DNA of 64,000 nt from Triglochin maritima (taxonomy: Eukaryota > Streptophyta > Magnoliopsida > Alismatales > Juncaginaceae), in the NCBI GenBank assembly GCA_963682175.1, contig OY821789.1:3348001-3412000 (forward strand), in the 5' to 3' direction. The notes below the pieces were generated by a model, which searched no databases, was not told where the DNA came from, and saw only the letters and a program-made list of their open reading frames with translations. This document shows positions 11,748-25,060 of the stretch, one piece after another. The position numbers and the translations under genes were made by a program. Each line of letters opens with the position of its first letter. Positions within the stretch are counted from its first letter, which is position 1.

Positions 11748-14700
11748 ATGCCGACCGGTAAGCACACCTTACGCCTCTTTTCGCCCCCAAAACTCTATTT
11801 CAAAGACCTCTATACGCGCGATCTGCTCGTTTTCCACCTTTTTAGATGTTAAACGTGTTGGTCTTGCGATGCGAACAGTGTCGTATTGCACCGGAAAATC
11901 TCGCCGACGTCACGACTAGGACTGGTGGTGGTGGTACTGGGAGATGTTAGCACAATAGAGTATCCGAAGCCCTAAAATAAGATGAAATCATATTTGTTGG
12001 GTTGGGCAATAGGTGCCGTCCCTCTTGAGTTACTTCTCTAACATCCCCACTCGGACCAAGACAAAACTTTTACCAAAAGTTTATTGTAAACTTTTTGTTC
12101 AAATAACAATTAACGTCAAACTGTAAACCCTAATCGTTATTATTTCGCGAGTGGCTCATTGTTAACCACCTGATCTAAAGAATTACCTAAAAGGAAAGGT
12201 AGAGGTGAAAACATGAACTAATTATGAAGGTCCCTAATCCCTTGGACACATGTATTTAGTTGGATGTTTCATGAACCTGGATATCTGCGATTTTGTTGTT
12301 GTTTGGTGAAAATTAGTCAAGACATGCTACACGTGAGATTGGAAATTCAAATCAAAGATGGAGGAAGATGATTGCTTTGTACTGTTGCTTTTGGATGTGG
12401 TTTGGGGTTTGTGGATAATAAGGTTACAAAGGTTTCAGGGTGTCAACTATCACGGAGTAAGAGGAATGCTCAGTATCATCAAGATTAGGAGTAGACTAGT
12501 CTGGTGCAAGAATTGTGTTTTCAGTTGTTAAGGATGGTAGAAGAAAACACATCTTAAACGAATGATGGGGCTGTTCCTAGAAAGCAGACCTGAAATTATT
12601 AAATTAAGTTGGAATGTTGATAACTATATGTTGTCCTTGTGTAGTTGTATGGTTGGTTTACTCAAGTGTTATTATCTTCTGTTTTATCAGTTAAAGAATA
12701 CTTTTGTTATGCTGAAAAAGTTGGGGAGATAGTTGGAGATGGAAGGTTAAGTGCCAAAATCAATAACCCTTGGGAATAGTGTCGAATATCAATTCACCTT
12801 TTTCTTGCCTTTTAGTTTTTACCCACAAATATAGAGAATAAGGGGAGAAAATTGTGAATGTTCATGATAAGTACATATTTTTTGAGCAATGTAGACATTC
12901 CAGAATTTATGGAATGCTTTTTTTACTGTTTGGCAGTCCAGTTTCAAATGCTCTTACTGTTGTAATAAAAATGAGACATTACACCCTATTGGCCTATCAA
13001 GTATGCATAATTAATTAGTGCTCTCAAATGTACTTTCCTGTTTGCTGCACATAGTCTTGCATTGCCCCTTCTTTGCAAATAAGTGATTGTGGTTGGTCCT
13101 TTTGCAATATGCAAAAATCCCCCTGGTTTACTGTGTTAGCTTTTTTGAGCCTGCATAATTTTCATGCAGTGAGTGTCAAGTGGCAGAAGCAAGTGTTTCC
13201 TGCTGTGGAGATTGACACCACCCAGCCTCCTTTTGTTTTTAAATGCCAATTGTATGAGCTTAGTGGTGTCCCCCCTGAACGACAAAAGATAATGGTGAAA
13301 GGTGGTCTTCTGAAGGTGTGATTCATCATTCATTTTAATTTACTCATGGATACAAGGAATTTTAACCTTTACTGAATGCATGAATGTGCCTTTTGTCTGC
13401 AGGATGACGCAGACTGGTCAACTCTAGCGATTAAAGAGGTGCCACTTCTCATTGTGACAGATTTCTTCATGAAAGATTAATAACCAAAAGTAATGTTGAT
13501 ATATTATGCAGGGTCAAAAATTGATGATGATGGGAACAGCTGATGAAATCATTAAAGCTCCCGAAAAAGGCACCGTGTTCATGGAAGACTTGCCAGAAGA
13601 AGAACAAGTAGTTAATTTGGTATGTGTTTTGTACATTGATACATGTGCCTCTAATTATGATATTTCTGTCCTATAAAATATAATGACCGCAAATGCAAAA
13701 CTGAGGATAGTGAATTAGAATGTCTTGAGTCCAGACCTGATGGAAACCATTAATCATTTAGTCTCGAAAATAACTATCTAAAACTAAATCATGTGCTGCC
13801 AACTAAATTAGATTGTTTTATTTGATGAGAACGGATGCGAAAGCAAGGAAGGTATGTGGGCCAAGAGCTAAGGACGGAGGACCTAAGAATGTACCCACTA
13901 GTAAACCAACTGGCTCTGTGAAAAAGGATAAGGACAAAAATAAGCAGGGAAGTCACCAAAAAGGAAAATAAGAAGCATCATCCATATGCTTTATTGGTGT
14001 CCTTGCTGAGCCACTTTTTCTATACCACCCTAGGAATTGGTTCTCCAATATGATAAATTACCTAAGTCTTTGCTCCAAAGCAAAGTCATGTTAATAACAC
14101 TATACCATTTCCCAAAATTTGTCTATCTCCTGAGAGTAGATGTGGAGGTCTCTTTCAGATCACTTGCCAATTTCATGACAAGAAATGGTACTTTGCTGTT
14201 TATTTTTTATGACAATTTATTCATTTTGCTCTAGTTTTGTCTCGTGCTAACATAAAAAAAATCATGATTATGAAAGTCTTTAAACAATAAAATTTTGTTA
14301 CTTCATTAACCATCTATTTTTCTAATGAGCATAAGCTCGTTACTTGTATTACTTGTAATATGATGTGACATTTGATGCTCCTAGTCATCAAAACCTGTAT
14401 TTGCAGAAATTATCCTTTCCACTTCCCCATCACAAGATTTTTCTACATCTGCCCTTAGACTCAGTTTTAAGGCGTAAAAGAAAACCGTCGGAACTTAGAA
14501 GGCATAGCATTTGGTTCCATTGAGGCCTAAATGCATTGTTATGTTTATGGAAGATTCACCATGTTTCTCTGAGCTTATTTGCCATTGGTAATCTTAGTTT
14601 TGATGTTATGTTCCCAATAATGTGTTGAATCATGAAATGAAGCATTGCAACTTCCAAGTTGCCAGTGGCTATGCTGGCTAACCGTAGGTAACAATGAGGA

Positions 14701-17700
14701 TGTTGAATGTGAGTCTAGCACAATTAGGGGTGTAAATGGGACGAGGTGAGTTTTTGCCCTACCGCCACCCGCCTTGCCTAAGTTAAGCGGGTAAGCTGGG
14801 TGGGACGGAGCCAAAAAGAAAAACGCTACCCACCCATTCCGCCTAAGGGTGGACTAGGCAGGGCGTGTCTGGCGTGTTATTCCTTGACATTTTAGATTTT
14901 CCTAATGAAAACCAAAGAATATCAGAAATTGAGAAATAGTTAAAGGTGCATCAATGGATAACTAGATGCTCATTTCATAAGTAAGCAAATCACCTAATGA
15001 TAAGGTCATGTTCACACTCATATACCATAAAGAACTAATAAGAATAACAAACTCTAACATGAAACATTGAAAACATGTTTCCTTTAACCATGAACTTCAA
15101 GTTGTCGGGACAAGTCTTAATGACCTAACCCATCATCACCCTCTACGTCCTCGTTGTCCCGACGACCTACCGATAGGCAGAAGCAAAAAATCAAGAAATC
15201 ACGAAAAAAACTTCTTAGAAACCTCACTACCGGTAGGAGTTGGGAAGACTGTGTAGGATCGTGTGGGTTATGAGTCCACAATCTCTAATCACAATTAAGG
15301 CTAATTACCTACTTGTTTGAACTATCAAAGATATGCAGCGGAATTTAAACTAAACAAGCAAGTAAAAGGAAGATAAAGGCAAATCACAATGGAACACGTG
15401 AGTTTTTACAGAGGTTCGGCCATCGCCTACGTCATCTCTTGCAAACTCCGCTCGACACTTCGAGCTCCGCTCACGACTTCACTAACCACTCCCCGTTCCG
15501 GGCCGGGAGAGAACACATTTACAATCTTCAAGCTCGCGAACAACCCTCGCCAAGCTTGACTACTCCTCTCACAATCCGAGAGGGATCACTTCGGGCTCTC
15601 ACCGAAGTCTATACTTGTGTCTTGGGTTTTCACCAAGACCCTTGCTTCCTTGACAAACAATTGAAGTGGAACACCACTCTCTAAACTTGAGCACATTTGA
15701 GTAGAATATGGAATTGATCACTAAGTGTGGAAGGTTTGAGCTTTTGAGTGTATGGAGCTTTCTCTCTAATGTTGGGGACACATAGGTGTTGGAGAGATGT
15801 GTTAAAATGTGTTTTACATCTCTATTTATAAGCTCCAAAAGAGTTATAGCCGTTGGGTTTGATTGGGTAAGAGTTTGGTATGAAATGCACAAAACAGAAA
15901 CCTGCAGGGCGCAATTCTGCCTAAAAACGGTCGACCGAAACGGGTATGTCGTTCGACCGTTTGGTCAAAATTCAGCTTTGACTTGGGTTCACTTAAGTTA
16001 ACGGTCGAACAGGCTCAGGGGATTGGTCGATCGAATTAGTCCAGGCATTTCTGGGAGACCAAATTGTGTTGGTTCGGTCGACCGGAGGTTTGGTAATTTT
16101 GGGGTATTCAGGAATAATACGAATACGACCGTTGGGTATAATACGACAAACCAAACGTCTGAAAATATGTGTAAACGGTCGAACGGAAAGGTTTCAACGG
16201 TCGACCGTTTTGGTCCAGGCAGTTTAAGTTTCGTTTAAGTGTTTTCCGGTTCTAGTTTGGATGATCTATTGAAGTCCAAATTATGTGAAATTTTGTGTGT
16301 GACTTCTACAAGGAACCTAGTGTGTGGTTGAATAGTTTTTAGCTCAAGTATGTTCAATTACACAAGGTTCCTAAATACTTAAAGAAATACAAAGTACATG
16401 TCTTCAAATGAACTTGATTACATGTCTTGACTTGATTTCCTTTCTTCCTTGAGTCTTGATCACTTGTAGAGGTTAGCACAAAGCAATATATATATATATG
16501 CAATGCAATATGTGTCATACTCTACATGATTATAATTAAGATTAGGTTGAATAAATCATCAAAACATAGATTAAGGCCAAAAAACCAACAGACCAGAGGT
16601 CTGCCGTCTGTCAGTAGGTCGTCGAGAGTACCGGAGGAGTACTAGCCTCGGCGTCGGGAGGATGAGCGGCCGAGCGGGTTATGGGTCTAACCGTCGGTTT
16701 GGGGTTTGCTGGAGCGGTTTGCACAACTACACTCAGGAAGTTAGGGTTAGAGTTATCGGGTAGACAGGTTATGCGGGGCGGGTTGCACTTCCTTATTATC
16801 TGGGATTTGCGGGTAAGTTTTTTTTGTCCGCATTAGGTGGGGCGGCGGGTCAAACCCGCCCCATTTACAACCTTAAGCACAGTAGCACTCCATGACCCTT
16901 CTTCCATAAGGAAACATCTTGTGAATTTCATGTCCTTTCATACTGTGAATGAAACTAGGGGTGAGCAAAATTCGGTTCGGTCCGGGTGTCCGGACCAAAC
17001 CGAATTTTTCGGTCCGGACCGAACTTTTACGGTCCGGTCTTCGGTCCGGAGGACCATGAGAATTTGGTCTTCGGTCCGGTCCGGTTCGGTCCAGTCAAGG
17101 ACCACAATTTTAAGGGTTAAATTCGGGTTTTGGACCGAACCGGACCGAACCAAATTTTTCGGTCCGGCCTTCCGAAAAGTTCGGTCTTCGGTCTGGTCCC
17201 GGACCGAAGCTCACCCCTAAATGAAACGTCCTTTCATGCTGTGAATGAAACTTTAGATGTCGAATTTGTCAATGTTGCAATAAATCCTGCAAACAAGTAC
17301 TAGCCTCAAAAGTAGATTTTTTTATTATAATTCTGCTCCAACTTCTACCATATGATGTTAATTGGTAGCATGCTCTGAATGAATTTGCATTTTCTTAATA
17401 TAGATGTTATATTGGGCATTATATACGTTATACCCTCGTCCAATTAGCTGCTAAAGCTTAGATTTCTCTTTTGAATATTGTGCCCATCATCTCTGCAAGC
17501 GTGATAATGACTAATTTTTCCACTTCAAAGGGTTTTTTGTTAGCTTACAATTTTATAGGATTCTTAAATTTTAATTTTAATTTTTGCAAGCAAATCATTG
17601 TGATTTTAAATGTCCATTTCATTGTGTCAAAGATGATGTTGTTTTTGGCATTTGGAGTTTCATGAAACTGTATCAAATGGTTATTTAAACGATTTGCATT

Positions 17701-20700
17701 TCTTATCTATTGTGAAATCGCAGATGGTCAGTTGCACTTCGCATCATTGGGTCAATTGTAAACAACCTCACTGTTTTACAGTGGTGGGGTTGCGTACACC
17801 TGACCCCCCTCACCTCGCCGAGGCGGGAGCCTCTTTAGAGGCATTGGGGTAATGTCGATGTTGAAATAATTGTGATTCTAAAATTGATTTACTGCTTAAA
17901 GGGTAATGTTTTCAAGTCACGGAAACAAGTTCTTTGCCAATAAAATATATGGGAAAGATTGCGAGCAAGTGTACCCTTCCGGCCCTCACAAGGTGGGGAG
18001 CCTCGTGCTTCGGGGTTGTTTTGTCCAATAATCTAATCGTTATATTCAGAATCAATTTCCTAATCTTTCTGGAGAAAGGTTTACATCTATGATCTGTAGT
18101 ATATTATGGAATGTCTGTCATAGATAAGCATCATAAGTTTTAATGCAGTACTTTCTTTAGTTTAAGATTCCAAATTCTATATTTGCAGGGTTATACCCCT
18201 GGCCTCTATAACTTGGGAAATACATGTTATATGAACTCTACATTGCAATGTCTGCATTCGGTTCCAGAGCTGAAATCAGCATTGTCTAGGTATTTGTTTA
18301 CTTATTTAAAGTTTCCATGTTGGTGTGGTTTATTTAGCCAAACTTAAGCTTGAATATGCATTTTCTGGTGCAGTTACTCCATTAAAAGTAATGACATAGA
18401 CCAGTCTTCTCATGATTTGACTGTTGCCACTCGGAAACTATTCACTGATCTGGATCAAAGTGTCACTCCAATCTATCCATCACAATTTTGGGCTGTAAGT
18501 TAGTTGTACCTGATGAATTGGTTAATGCCCTAGATCTTTGATTTCTTAATAGCATATTTCCCTTTTGCTGATCTTCCTCCTCTGTGGCAGTTGTTACGCA
18601 AGAAGTACCCTCAATTTGGGCAGCAGCAAAATGGAATTTACATGCAGCAGGTTGCCTTTTCTATATCTTAATATAACAAGTGTTTTTGATATAAGTTGCT
18701 TAGCACAACGTTTTTGTGATGGCAGGATGCAGAGGAATGCTGGACCCAACTTCTGTATACTCTCTCTCAATCTCTTAAGCCGTTAGAATCCAGGTATTAC
18801 TTGTTTTGTTGAACACTACTAGGATAATTCTTGTGAACAATTTCTGCACATTCACTTATTTTACTTCAGAGTTTGACTTGCATATCAGCCATACTTTCTA
18901 TGATAGTTGCTGACATGGTTTATTTGGTGTTGTAACAGGGAAGCATCTGCCACTGTCAAGGAACTTTTTGGTATTGAACTTGTCAGCAGGTTATTTTTTC
19001 ACGTGACATTTTACTGTTTTAGGAGTGATATATTCTCAAACTGTGGTTACATCGTAAACATATCAAACTGATATGTTAAGGTGCCAACAGTTAAAAACAA
19101 ATATGACTGAAGACTATATTAGAGCAACATTACAAATTAAGAGTTGGAAAAAAGAGGGATACATTTTTTTCTTCTTTTTACCATGACTTGTGGTTACTTG
19201 TTTGGTTATTATTTCAATTTTGTTAGTTATGGTATAACGGAACGGTGTTTCTTTTTTGGCAGGGTCAATTGTGTGGAAAGTGGTGAAGAAAGCATGGAGA
19301 CGGAATCAGTCCTCTCGCTGAAATGTCACATCTCTAAGGACGTGAACCATTTGCATGAGGGTCTTAAAACTGTATAGAGTTTGACTAACTTTGACATTGT
19401 GTTTATGTTCATTGATTTTTGTGTATTGATTAAATTTAGGGTACTTGTGTTTCTTTTTGTCTAGAAACAACATTAATCTCAGCCCGTAAGGGAAGTTATG
19501 GCATATGTATTTTCTCAAACAACATGAGTAAGGAACCTGATCTCATTTTCGTACCAAAATCCATAATCATGGCAAAATGATAAATTAATCCTAGTACTTG
19601 ACAATAATGTTGTTTTACTGCCTTTCTTTTCCCCCCTTCCCGAATAAGAGTTTTTGAAACAATTTATTAGTTATTACATCTTGGTTCCAAAGTCACTGCT
19701 GGTATGGTCCCGTCCTTCGGCTTCCATCCAACATAATATTCATAAGCTCATAGAAACCATTAGTCGGGCAACAGAAATTGGATTTTGAAATGTTAAGAAG
19801 TTTAAAATCATTAATACATTGCATAAAAGTTTATGAGCTCAAAATGTTTATGGTTTATGAGCTCAAAATGTTAAAAGTTCAAAATTGTTAATACATTGTA
19901 ATTTTTTATGAATCGTTCAAAATGTCAACATAGTATACATTTTGTGTTCTTCTGTTCATGAGCGCTTTATAAGTTCGAGCTCGCTTGTTATGTGCTCATA
20001 ATCTCATAAGTTCACACCAACAAACTTCCTAAGAAGTCTCTTGTACTTACACTTTCATGTTGCACAATATTTATATTCTACAGGGTCTGAAGTCTGAACT
20101 AGAGAAGGTGTCCCCTTCTTTGGGTCGCAGTGCCATTTACGCAAAGCATTCACATATTAGTAGCTTGCCCAGGTCTGATAGCTTTTAACCTTTTACATTT
20201 TGTTGCAGTTGAGCTTTGTTATTTGGTATTCAGCTATATAATTCATCAGGTACTTGAGTGTACAATTTGTTCGGTTTTACTGGAAAAGAGAGTCAAATCA
20301 AAAGGCGAAAATCTTAAGGGTATTACAGCTCTTGCATGATACATTCATCTCATTTCTTAGCAGCATCAAAAATAGCCTGACATTCTTATTCATAATGTGT
20401 TTTGTTCTTTCAGAAAGTGGATTATCCATTGGAATTAGACGTTTATGATCTCTGTTCGGATGACCTTCGTCAAAAATTGCAAGGACCTCGCCAAGTATCT
20501 CTCAACCTTTCTTCTCATGAACTATGAATTCTTTAGCAGCTTGACTTAAAGTAGATTAACTAATTATCTGTTCCATTGCCCCTATTTTTGGAAAGTCACT
20601 AAGAGATGAGGAGAATTCTAAGTTTGGACTCAAAAGTAGTAATAAAGATGCCAATGCTAAAGAGGGAGGTGATAATGTGATGAAGTCAGAGGTTTGTTTT

Positions 20701-22247
20701 CTTTTTGGCTGTTTTTGGTATTTTAGCTTGTGCCCCTCACTTCCTTGCATGCTTCTCTATATCTATTTTAAGATGAATCCTTATCCCTTTCCTATAAAGT
20801 GGCCTTGTCAAGTACCTCTTGTGTGTTTACATGTGTTCAAGTTTAGGTTTGATACATTTTGAGCTCAATTGACTGTATTGGCGATGCAGATGCTAATGTC
20901 ATTGTTTAGATTATGACTCAGTTTTCAAAAGCTGCTTCATTGTGTTTTGTCTTTAAAATGTAATTCCTTTGAGATTCATAATTTGTTATTGTATTTAACT
21001 ATTTATGTCATATCTAATATTTATTCCTATCTGCAGGGGGCATCTGGCAATACTGGAGAATCGTCCAGTGTTAGTCCGCCTGATGGTATGGATTACTTGT
21101 ATACTCTTAACCATATGGTGCATACATACTTGAATAGAGTAAAATTGCGAAATGCTGTTTGGTCGTCGTTATTATTTCTGCTTAGAACTGTATGCCCTCC
21201 CTCTCTCTCTATGGACACGCACCTACACACACTGACACACACAAGCTGATTCGACGGAGATGTGCTTTGGCTGAACTTTCATTCCTGCACAACTGCAATG
21301 TAAATCTTCTAAATTTGTATGTTCATTTTTTTCTCCTTTTTCTATGTCAGAGAAAAAAGCTCATTTAACTGGTGTTTATGACCTTGTTGCTGTCTTAACA
21401 CACAAGGGAAGGTCCACTGACTCCGGTCATTATGTTGCTTGGGTGAAACAAGAAAGTGGTAGGTTCATCTGACTTATCTTGAGCCAGTAGATTTTATTTT
21501 ATAAAGCACGGATATGAATGCAAGCTACAATTAAAAATACCATTAAAGATAAGAAACATTTACGAAGTAAATTGGAATGAGAAGATTAAAGAATATCAAA
21601 TTCAATGCAGAAATTAGTACAGAAATGTTGTTGCCATTATCAGTAAATAGTAGTCTTTCCTATATTTTGAGATAAGTTCTGGTTTGAATATGTTAATTCA
21701 AGTATGTAAAAAGTATCCTCTATCCTGCATATGTTTATTATAACCATACAAATTACAATTGTTGAATTAAAATTCTCCAAATGAAGTGGCAACCGTATAT
21801 TTGGATGCATACGGTGAGAATTGTACAAGTATACAAAACAAATACGTCAACTTAATGGGACTTTACATGCTTGTTATTGGTTGCTGTAGATTGCAAATCT
21901 GCATCTTGTACTAACACAGGAAAATACAGGTAAATGGGTCGAGTATGATGATCAAAATGCAAATCTTAAAAAAGGGGAAGACATCACAAGGCTCTCTGGT
22001 GGAGGTAAGATCGCTCTTTGAAGGGTTCTTCTTCTTCTTCTTCTTCTTCTTCTTCTTTCTTTCTTTCAATATTTGACTTGTTGCTTGATGGAACTATGGA
22101 AATGGATTTAGTTAATGTTCTCGATTGCCTATCAATTGTTTTTTTGTCCATATCAAGAAAGGCATTCATTGAGATAATACTTTTGTGCCAGGTGATTGGC
22201 ATATGGCGTATATTCTCTTATACAAAGCTCGGGTGGTCCCCCTTTAG
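11748..22247 (+). CDS. UBP6: Ubiquitin carboxyl-terminal hydrolase 6-like (proteasome-associated)
   Basis: Eighteen exons join in frame to a 477-aa protein, close to the Arabidopsis UBP6 length (about 482): 11748-11757, 13170-13315, 13403-13438, 13512-13619, 18189-18289, 18374-18494, 18591-18650, 18726-18793, 18939-18989, 19263-19371, 20084-20172, 20250-20319, 20414-20494, 20596-20691, 21037-21085, 21351-21458, 21930-22004, 22192-22247. Residues 1-80 form a ubiquitin-like domain (VSVKWQKQVFP at the start). The Cys box GLYNLGNTCYMNS has the nucleophile at Cys113 and the His box STDSGHYVAWVKQ has His425. The family docks on the 26S proteasome through the UBL and trims ubiquitin chains. The first exon has only 10 coding bases. 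Intron 4 (13620-18188) is swollen by transposons, yet all splice sites are canonical and the frame is intact, so the gene looks functional. Confidence 0.95.
15252..16590. mobile_element. Probable solo LTR nested in the hAT-like element
   Basis: The stretch begins TGTAGGATCG and ends AAAACCAACA, the TG...CA form of an LTR. It is bordered by GACTG on the left and GACCA on the right, which agree at three of five positions. It interrupts the hAT-like element cleanly, has no internal coding region, and contains a cluster of CGGTCGACCG motifs similar to that in the large solo LTR at 25510-40158. Confidence 0.5.
15925..16225. repeat. CGGTCGACCG palindrome cluster 1
   Basis: About 300 bp contain three perfect copies of the 10-bp palindrome CGGTCGACCG and four close variants (GGTCGAACG, GTTCGACCG, GGTCGATCG types), spaced irregularly. 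The region is inside the probable solo LTR. Confidence 0.8.
16956..17219. mobile_element. hAT-type MITE, 264 bp, in UBP6 intron 4
   Basis: The TIR is TAGGGGTGAGC at the left and its exact reverse complement at the right. The 8-bp target duplication AATGAAAC is perfect (16948-16955 and 17220-17227). The interior is rich in GGTCCGGACC-like self-complementary motifs. It has no coding capacity. Confidence 0.92.
17735..18030 (+). repeat. SINE-like (Au family) fragments
   Basis: Two stretches resemble parts of the plant Au SINE: GGGTTGCGTACACCTGACCC followed by CGGGAGCCTCTTTAG and GCATTGGGGTAATG (17735-17852), and GTACCCTTCCGGCCCTCAC with GGGGAGCCTCGTGC (about 17965-18015). Neither has a clear tail or target duplication. 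The assignment rests on remembered Au consensus features. Confidence 0.4.
22026..22057 (+). repeat. (TTC)n microsatellite in UBP6 intron 17
   Basis: About ten uninterrupted TTC units, followed by TTTC repeats, lie between the last two coding exons. Length polymorphism would not affect the protein. Confidence 0.9.
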
Positions 22248-24052
22248 ATTAGAGAGCCAAAGCAATTGCAGTATGTATTCTAGAAGAAACATTGAGACAC
22301 ATAATGGTGATTAATTTGCATAATTATATGGCAAGCCTTCACTATTGTTCTATTTGCTTTGAGATATGTTTCGGAAGTTTTGTATCAATAGAGATGTCCG
22401 CCTCTTGCTGTGTGCTTTTTTGAATTGATTTCTATAAAGGCTAGCTAGTATGATACAACCTTTCATTTCAATTCAATGTTCGTTTGTTATTGGGGCCTTT
22501 AACGACCGAATTAATAGTTGGCATTTTTATTGTACGTTGCTTTGTTAACCGAAGGGTGTCTTCTTACGGTAAATGTTAGTAGTTAGAACACTAAGGTGCG
22601 AGAAGTTCAGTGAATTTTCAAATGTCTTGTCAAACGAAATCCCAAAGTATCCTCCAATCATGTATAAAAAAGACATAAAATAATGATGAATTTCCTCAAT
22701 TCAGAAAGGGTACGATGATTCAAATTTTTGTAAGTGGTGTGGGAGTTGTAGAAGTTCCTCGTGGGGTTAATTGTTTTCATTTCCCATCTTGTGGAATTTT
22801 TTTCACTTCGCCTAATCTTATCTCATTCTAGGGGTATTTTAGTGATAAATTCAATAGGAACTAGACGATCGTATTTGATCAAATACCTAGCGACAAACTC
22901 TTTAGATTTACCAAAAATCTTTGGAATTCATTTATTTCTTTCGGGAGTGGCTTGCTTTAGTTTTGGTGCATTCCATGTAATAGGCTTATATGATCCTTGA
23001 ATATGGGTTGACGCACGAGGAGTTTAGATTCTGAGAAGCCCGTAGGTGTTTGGATAACCTCAAATTATTGTAACGGCTCCTTGTGCGTGGAGGAGTTGGA
23101 TCAACCACATCCCGACGCACCCTAAAAGTCATTGGAAGGCAAAATGTTGTGCATAAATATTTCCACCACATATTTGTATACAACCTGATTAATGACAATA
23201 ATAATGACAAGTTCTTTTCTATTAGTTCAAGATGAATAACGCTGTTGGTAGCGTGCATACAAAAAGGCTGGGCGGTGGCCTGAAGTGTGTGGTCTGATCG
23301 TTAGCTATGGAGAAGTACGGTTTGAAGCGCCGATCTTTAAGATTGAACACTCCCATGTGTGAATTATTTGGTGGACAACCAACCTTTTTTGTTGTGATCG
23401 TAGCCGATGAAATGCATGCAATCGTCCTCCAACTTGAGAAAATTCTTGGTAGAGACGACACCTCAATGGTTGCTACCTAAGAAAACAACAATATCTCCAA
23501 TGCCCTATCTCAAACCATGCCGACCTACACAATTTCACTACTCAGACATCCATCTTCGTTGCTTTATTGCTCTTCCATACTCGTTTTCTATCATGAGAAT
23601 GTAGGGATAACTCTCGATCGGGGGCGTGTAGATGTTGTTCCAACTTGCGTAGACCAACCTGAAACACCCGCGATCATCCCTCATGGCAGACAAATCGGAA
23701 AAACATGAATAAAAAATTCAGTCAGCAAATAAGACCATTTATCATTTGACATCCATGTCTATGTTGTATCCAAACGTGCCTTTTGTGTTACAAATGCAAA
23801 CAACAAAACCAAACATCATATTTGTTAAAATAAACACGACTCGCGTCAAAATAAAGAACATGAAGACAACGTGTTATATCACAGGAAAAGGAGAGAAATC
23901 ACTATTTTGTTTGGTTGAGATCACCAACTGCATTTACACATTATCATCTTTAATTACGTGATATCTTGGGGTCGGGTTGGGTGTAGCACCGGGTCGGGAT
24001 TTTAAGTTGTAATTGGGGTCGAGTCAGGATACTAATTAGAGTTTTAAGTTGT
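22248..24052. other. UBP6 3' flank and intergenic sequence
   Basis: The first few hundred bases should hold the UBP6 3' UTR. The remainder has only short open frames with no recognisable product. Confidence 0.4.
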
Positions 24053-24412
24053 TGATAAAAGACATTGGTTGAGAAATCACGGGACGTAATGAAAAACGTA
24101 AACGATACTAGACATACGTGGGTCCCACCGTAACGGATAGGTATGATGTCAATTACATTGTTGATACGTATATGACCAATTTTTCTTCGAACCATGGGTA
24201 CATTGTCAATTAACAATGTTTTGATAAGTATGGAAGTAAAAAACTCATTGATAAATCACGATACGTCACGGAAAACGTTAATGTGGGTCCCACCGTAACG
24301 GATGGGTATGAATTCAATTACATTGTTTTTGATACGTACGGGCCAATTTTCTCCAAACCATTGGTACGTCGTCAATTAACAATGTTTTGATCGGTACGAA
24401 AGTAAAAAAAAA
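24053..24412 (+). repeat. Tandem duplication of about 180 bp
   Basis: Unit 1 (about 24053-24243) and unit 2 (about 24244-24412) share GTGGGTCCCACCGTAACGGA, TCAATTACATTGTT and GTCAATTAACAATGTTTTGAT in the same order. GTGGGTCCCAC is itself palindromic. No coding capacity is shared between the units. Confidence 0.8.
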
Positions 24413-24889
24413 CCAAATATAAATACAACATATTCGTGTTCAATACTTGGTCCAACTTAGCTACTTAATTACTTGTTCAATTGAGTCAATGATTCGACTT
24501 CAAAGATTGTAACATTTGACTCGTGGATTGGAAACAACTCGATATGTCCTAAGTCGCCCCGGGCAGGCTCGGCCAAAACGCTATTAAGGATTTGGTGAAG
24601 TTGTGAATGACGTCGGTTTGGAGGTCGACGTCGAGGAAGGCAAAGAAAACTTCCTTGACGATATATTTCCAAGTGGTTAGTCAAGGAACCACGAATCGAG
24701 CCAGAACGAACAAAGTGTTATTGTCCTTTTTAATCCGAACATATCTGAATTTACATTAAAAAGACACTCTTTCTAAGATTTCTCTAAACACTAGTGTCCC
24801 TGAGTTGTGTTGTTGGCTAGAATAAACAGTGCATTAACAAAATTTATCTTTATAAAAATTGAACTTGGACGATAAGATATTAACTAGGG

Positions 24890-25060
24890 TTAATTACAGT
24901 TTGTCCTCCTGAACTATGCATTGGTATCACTTTGTCCCCTTAAGTTTCAAAGTTAACAGTTACCTCCCATGAGTTTTAATTTTGTAATATTTTGTCTCCT
25001 TGAACTTCAAAAACTCATTATTTAACACACATTCGACGTTTTTTTCCTAATTTTTTTTAT
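24890..25060 (+). repeat. Single arm of a dispersed plant repeat
   Basis: The stretch starts GGGTTAATTACAGTTTGTCC and continues with several 'cttgaacttc'-like and 'tgaactat' phrases, resembling a terminal arm common in plant MULE/MITE families. No inverted partner was found nearby, so it appears to be a lone arm. Confidence 0.4.

Larger units (their letters stand above)
14724..16874. mobile_element. Decayed hAT-like element in UBP6 intron 4, split by an LTR
   Basis: Left end TTAGGGGTGTAAATGGG and the reverse complement of the right end, AAGGTTGTAAATGGG, form short TIRs of the hAT MITE style. Flanks TAGCACAA and AAGCACAG share AGCACA and may be a worn 8-bp target duplication. Removing the inner LTR leaves about 0.8 kb of non-coding, GC-richer sequence with 'cgggt' and 'gcggg' motifs near both ends. 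Confidence 0.5.

Noticed and set aside
13806..13975. Lys-rich + strand stretch in UBP6 intron 4 (KKDKDKNKQG)
   Set aside because: A short frame without start, splice context or family match; probably part of an old transposon or chance.
16837..17220. 127-codon ORF and its antisense partner
   Set aside because: They are translations of the hAT MITE at 16956-17219.
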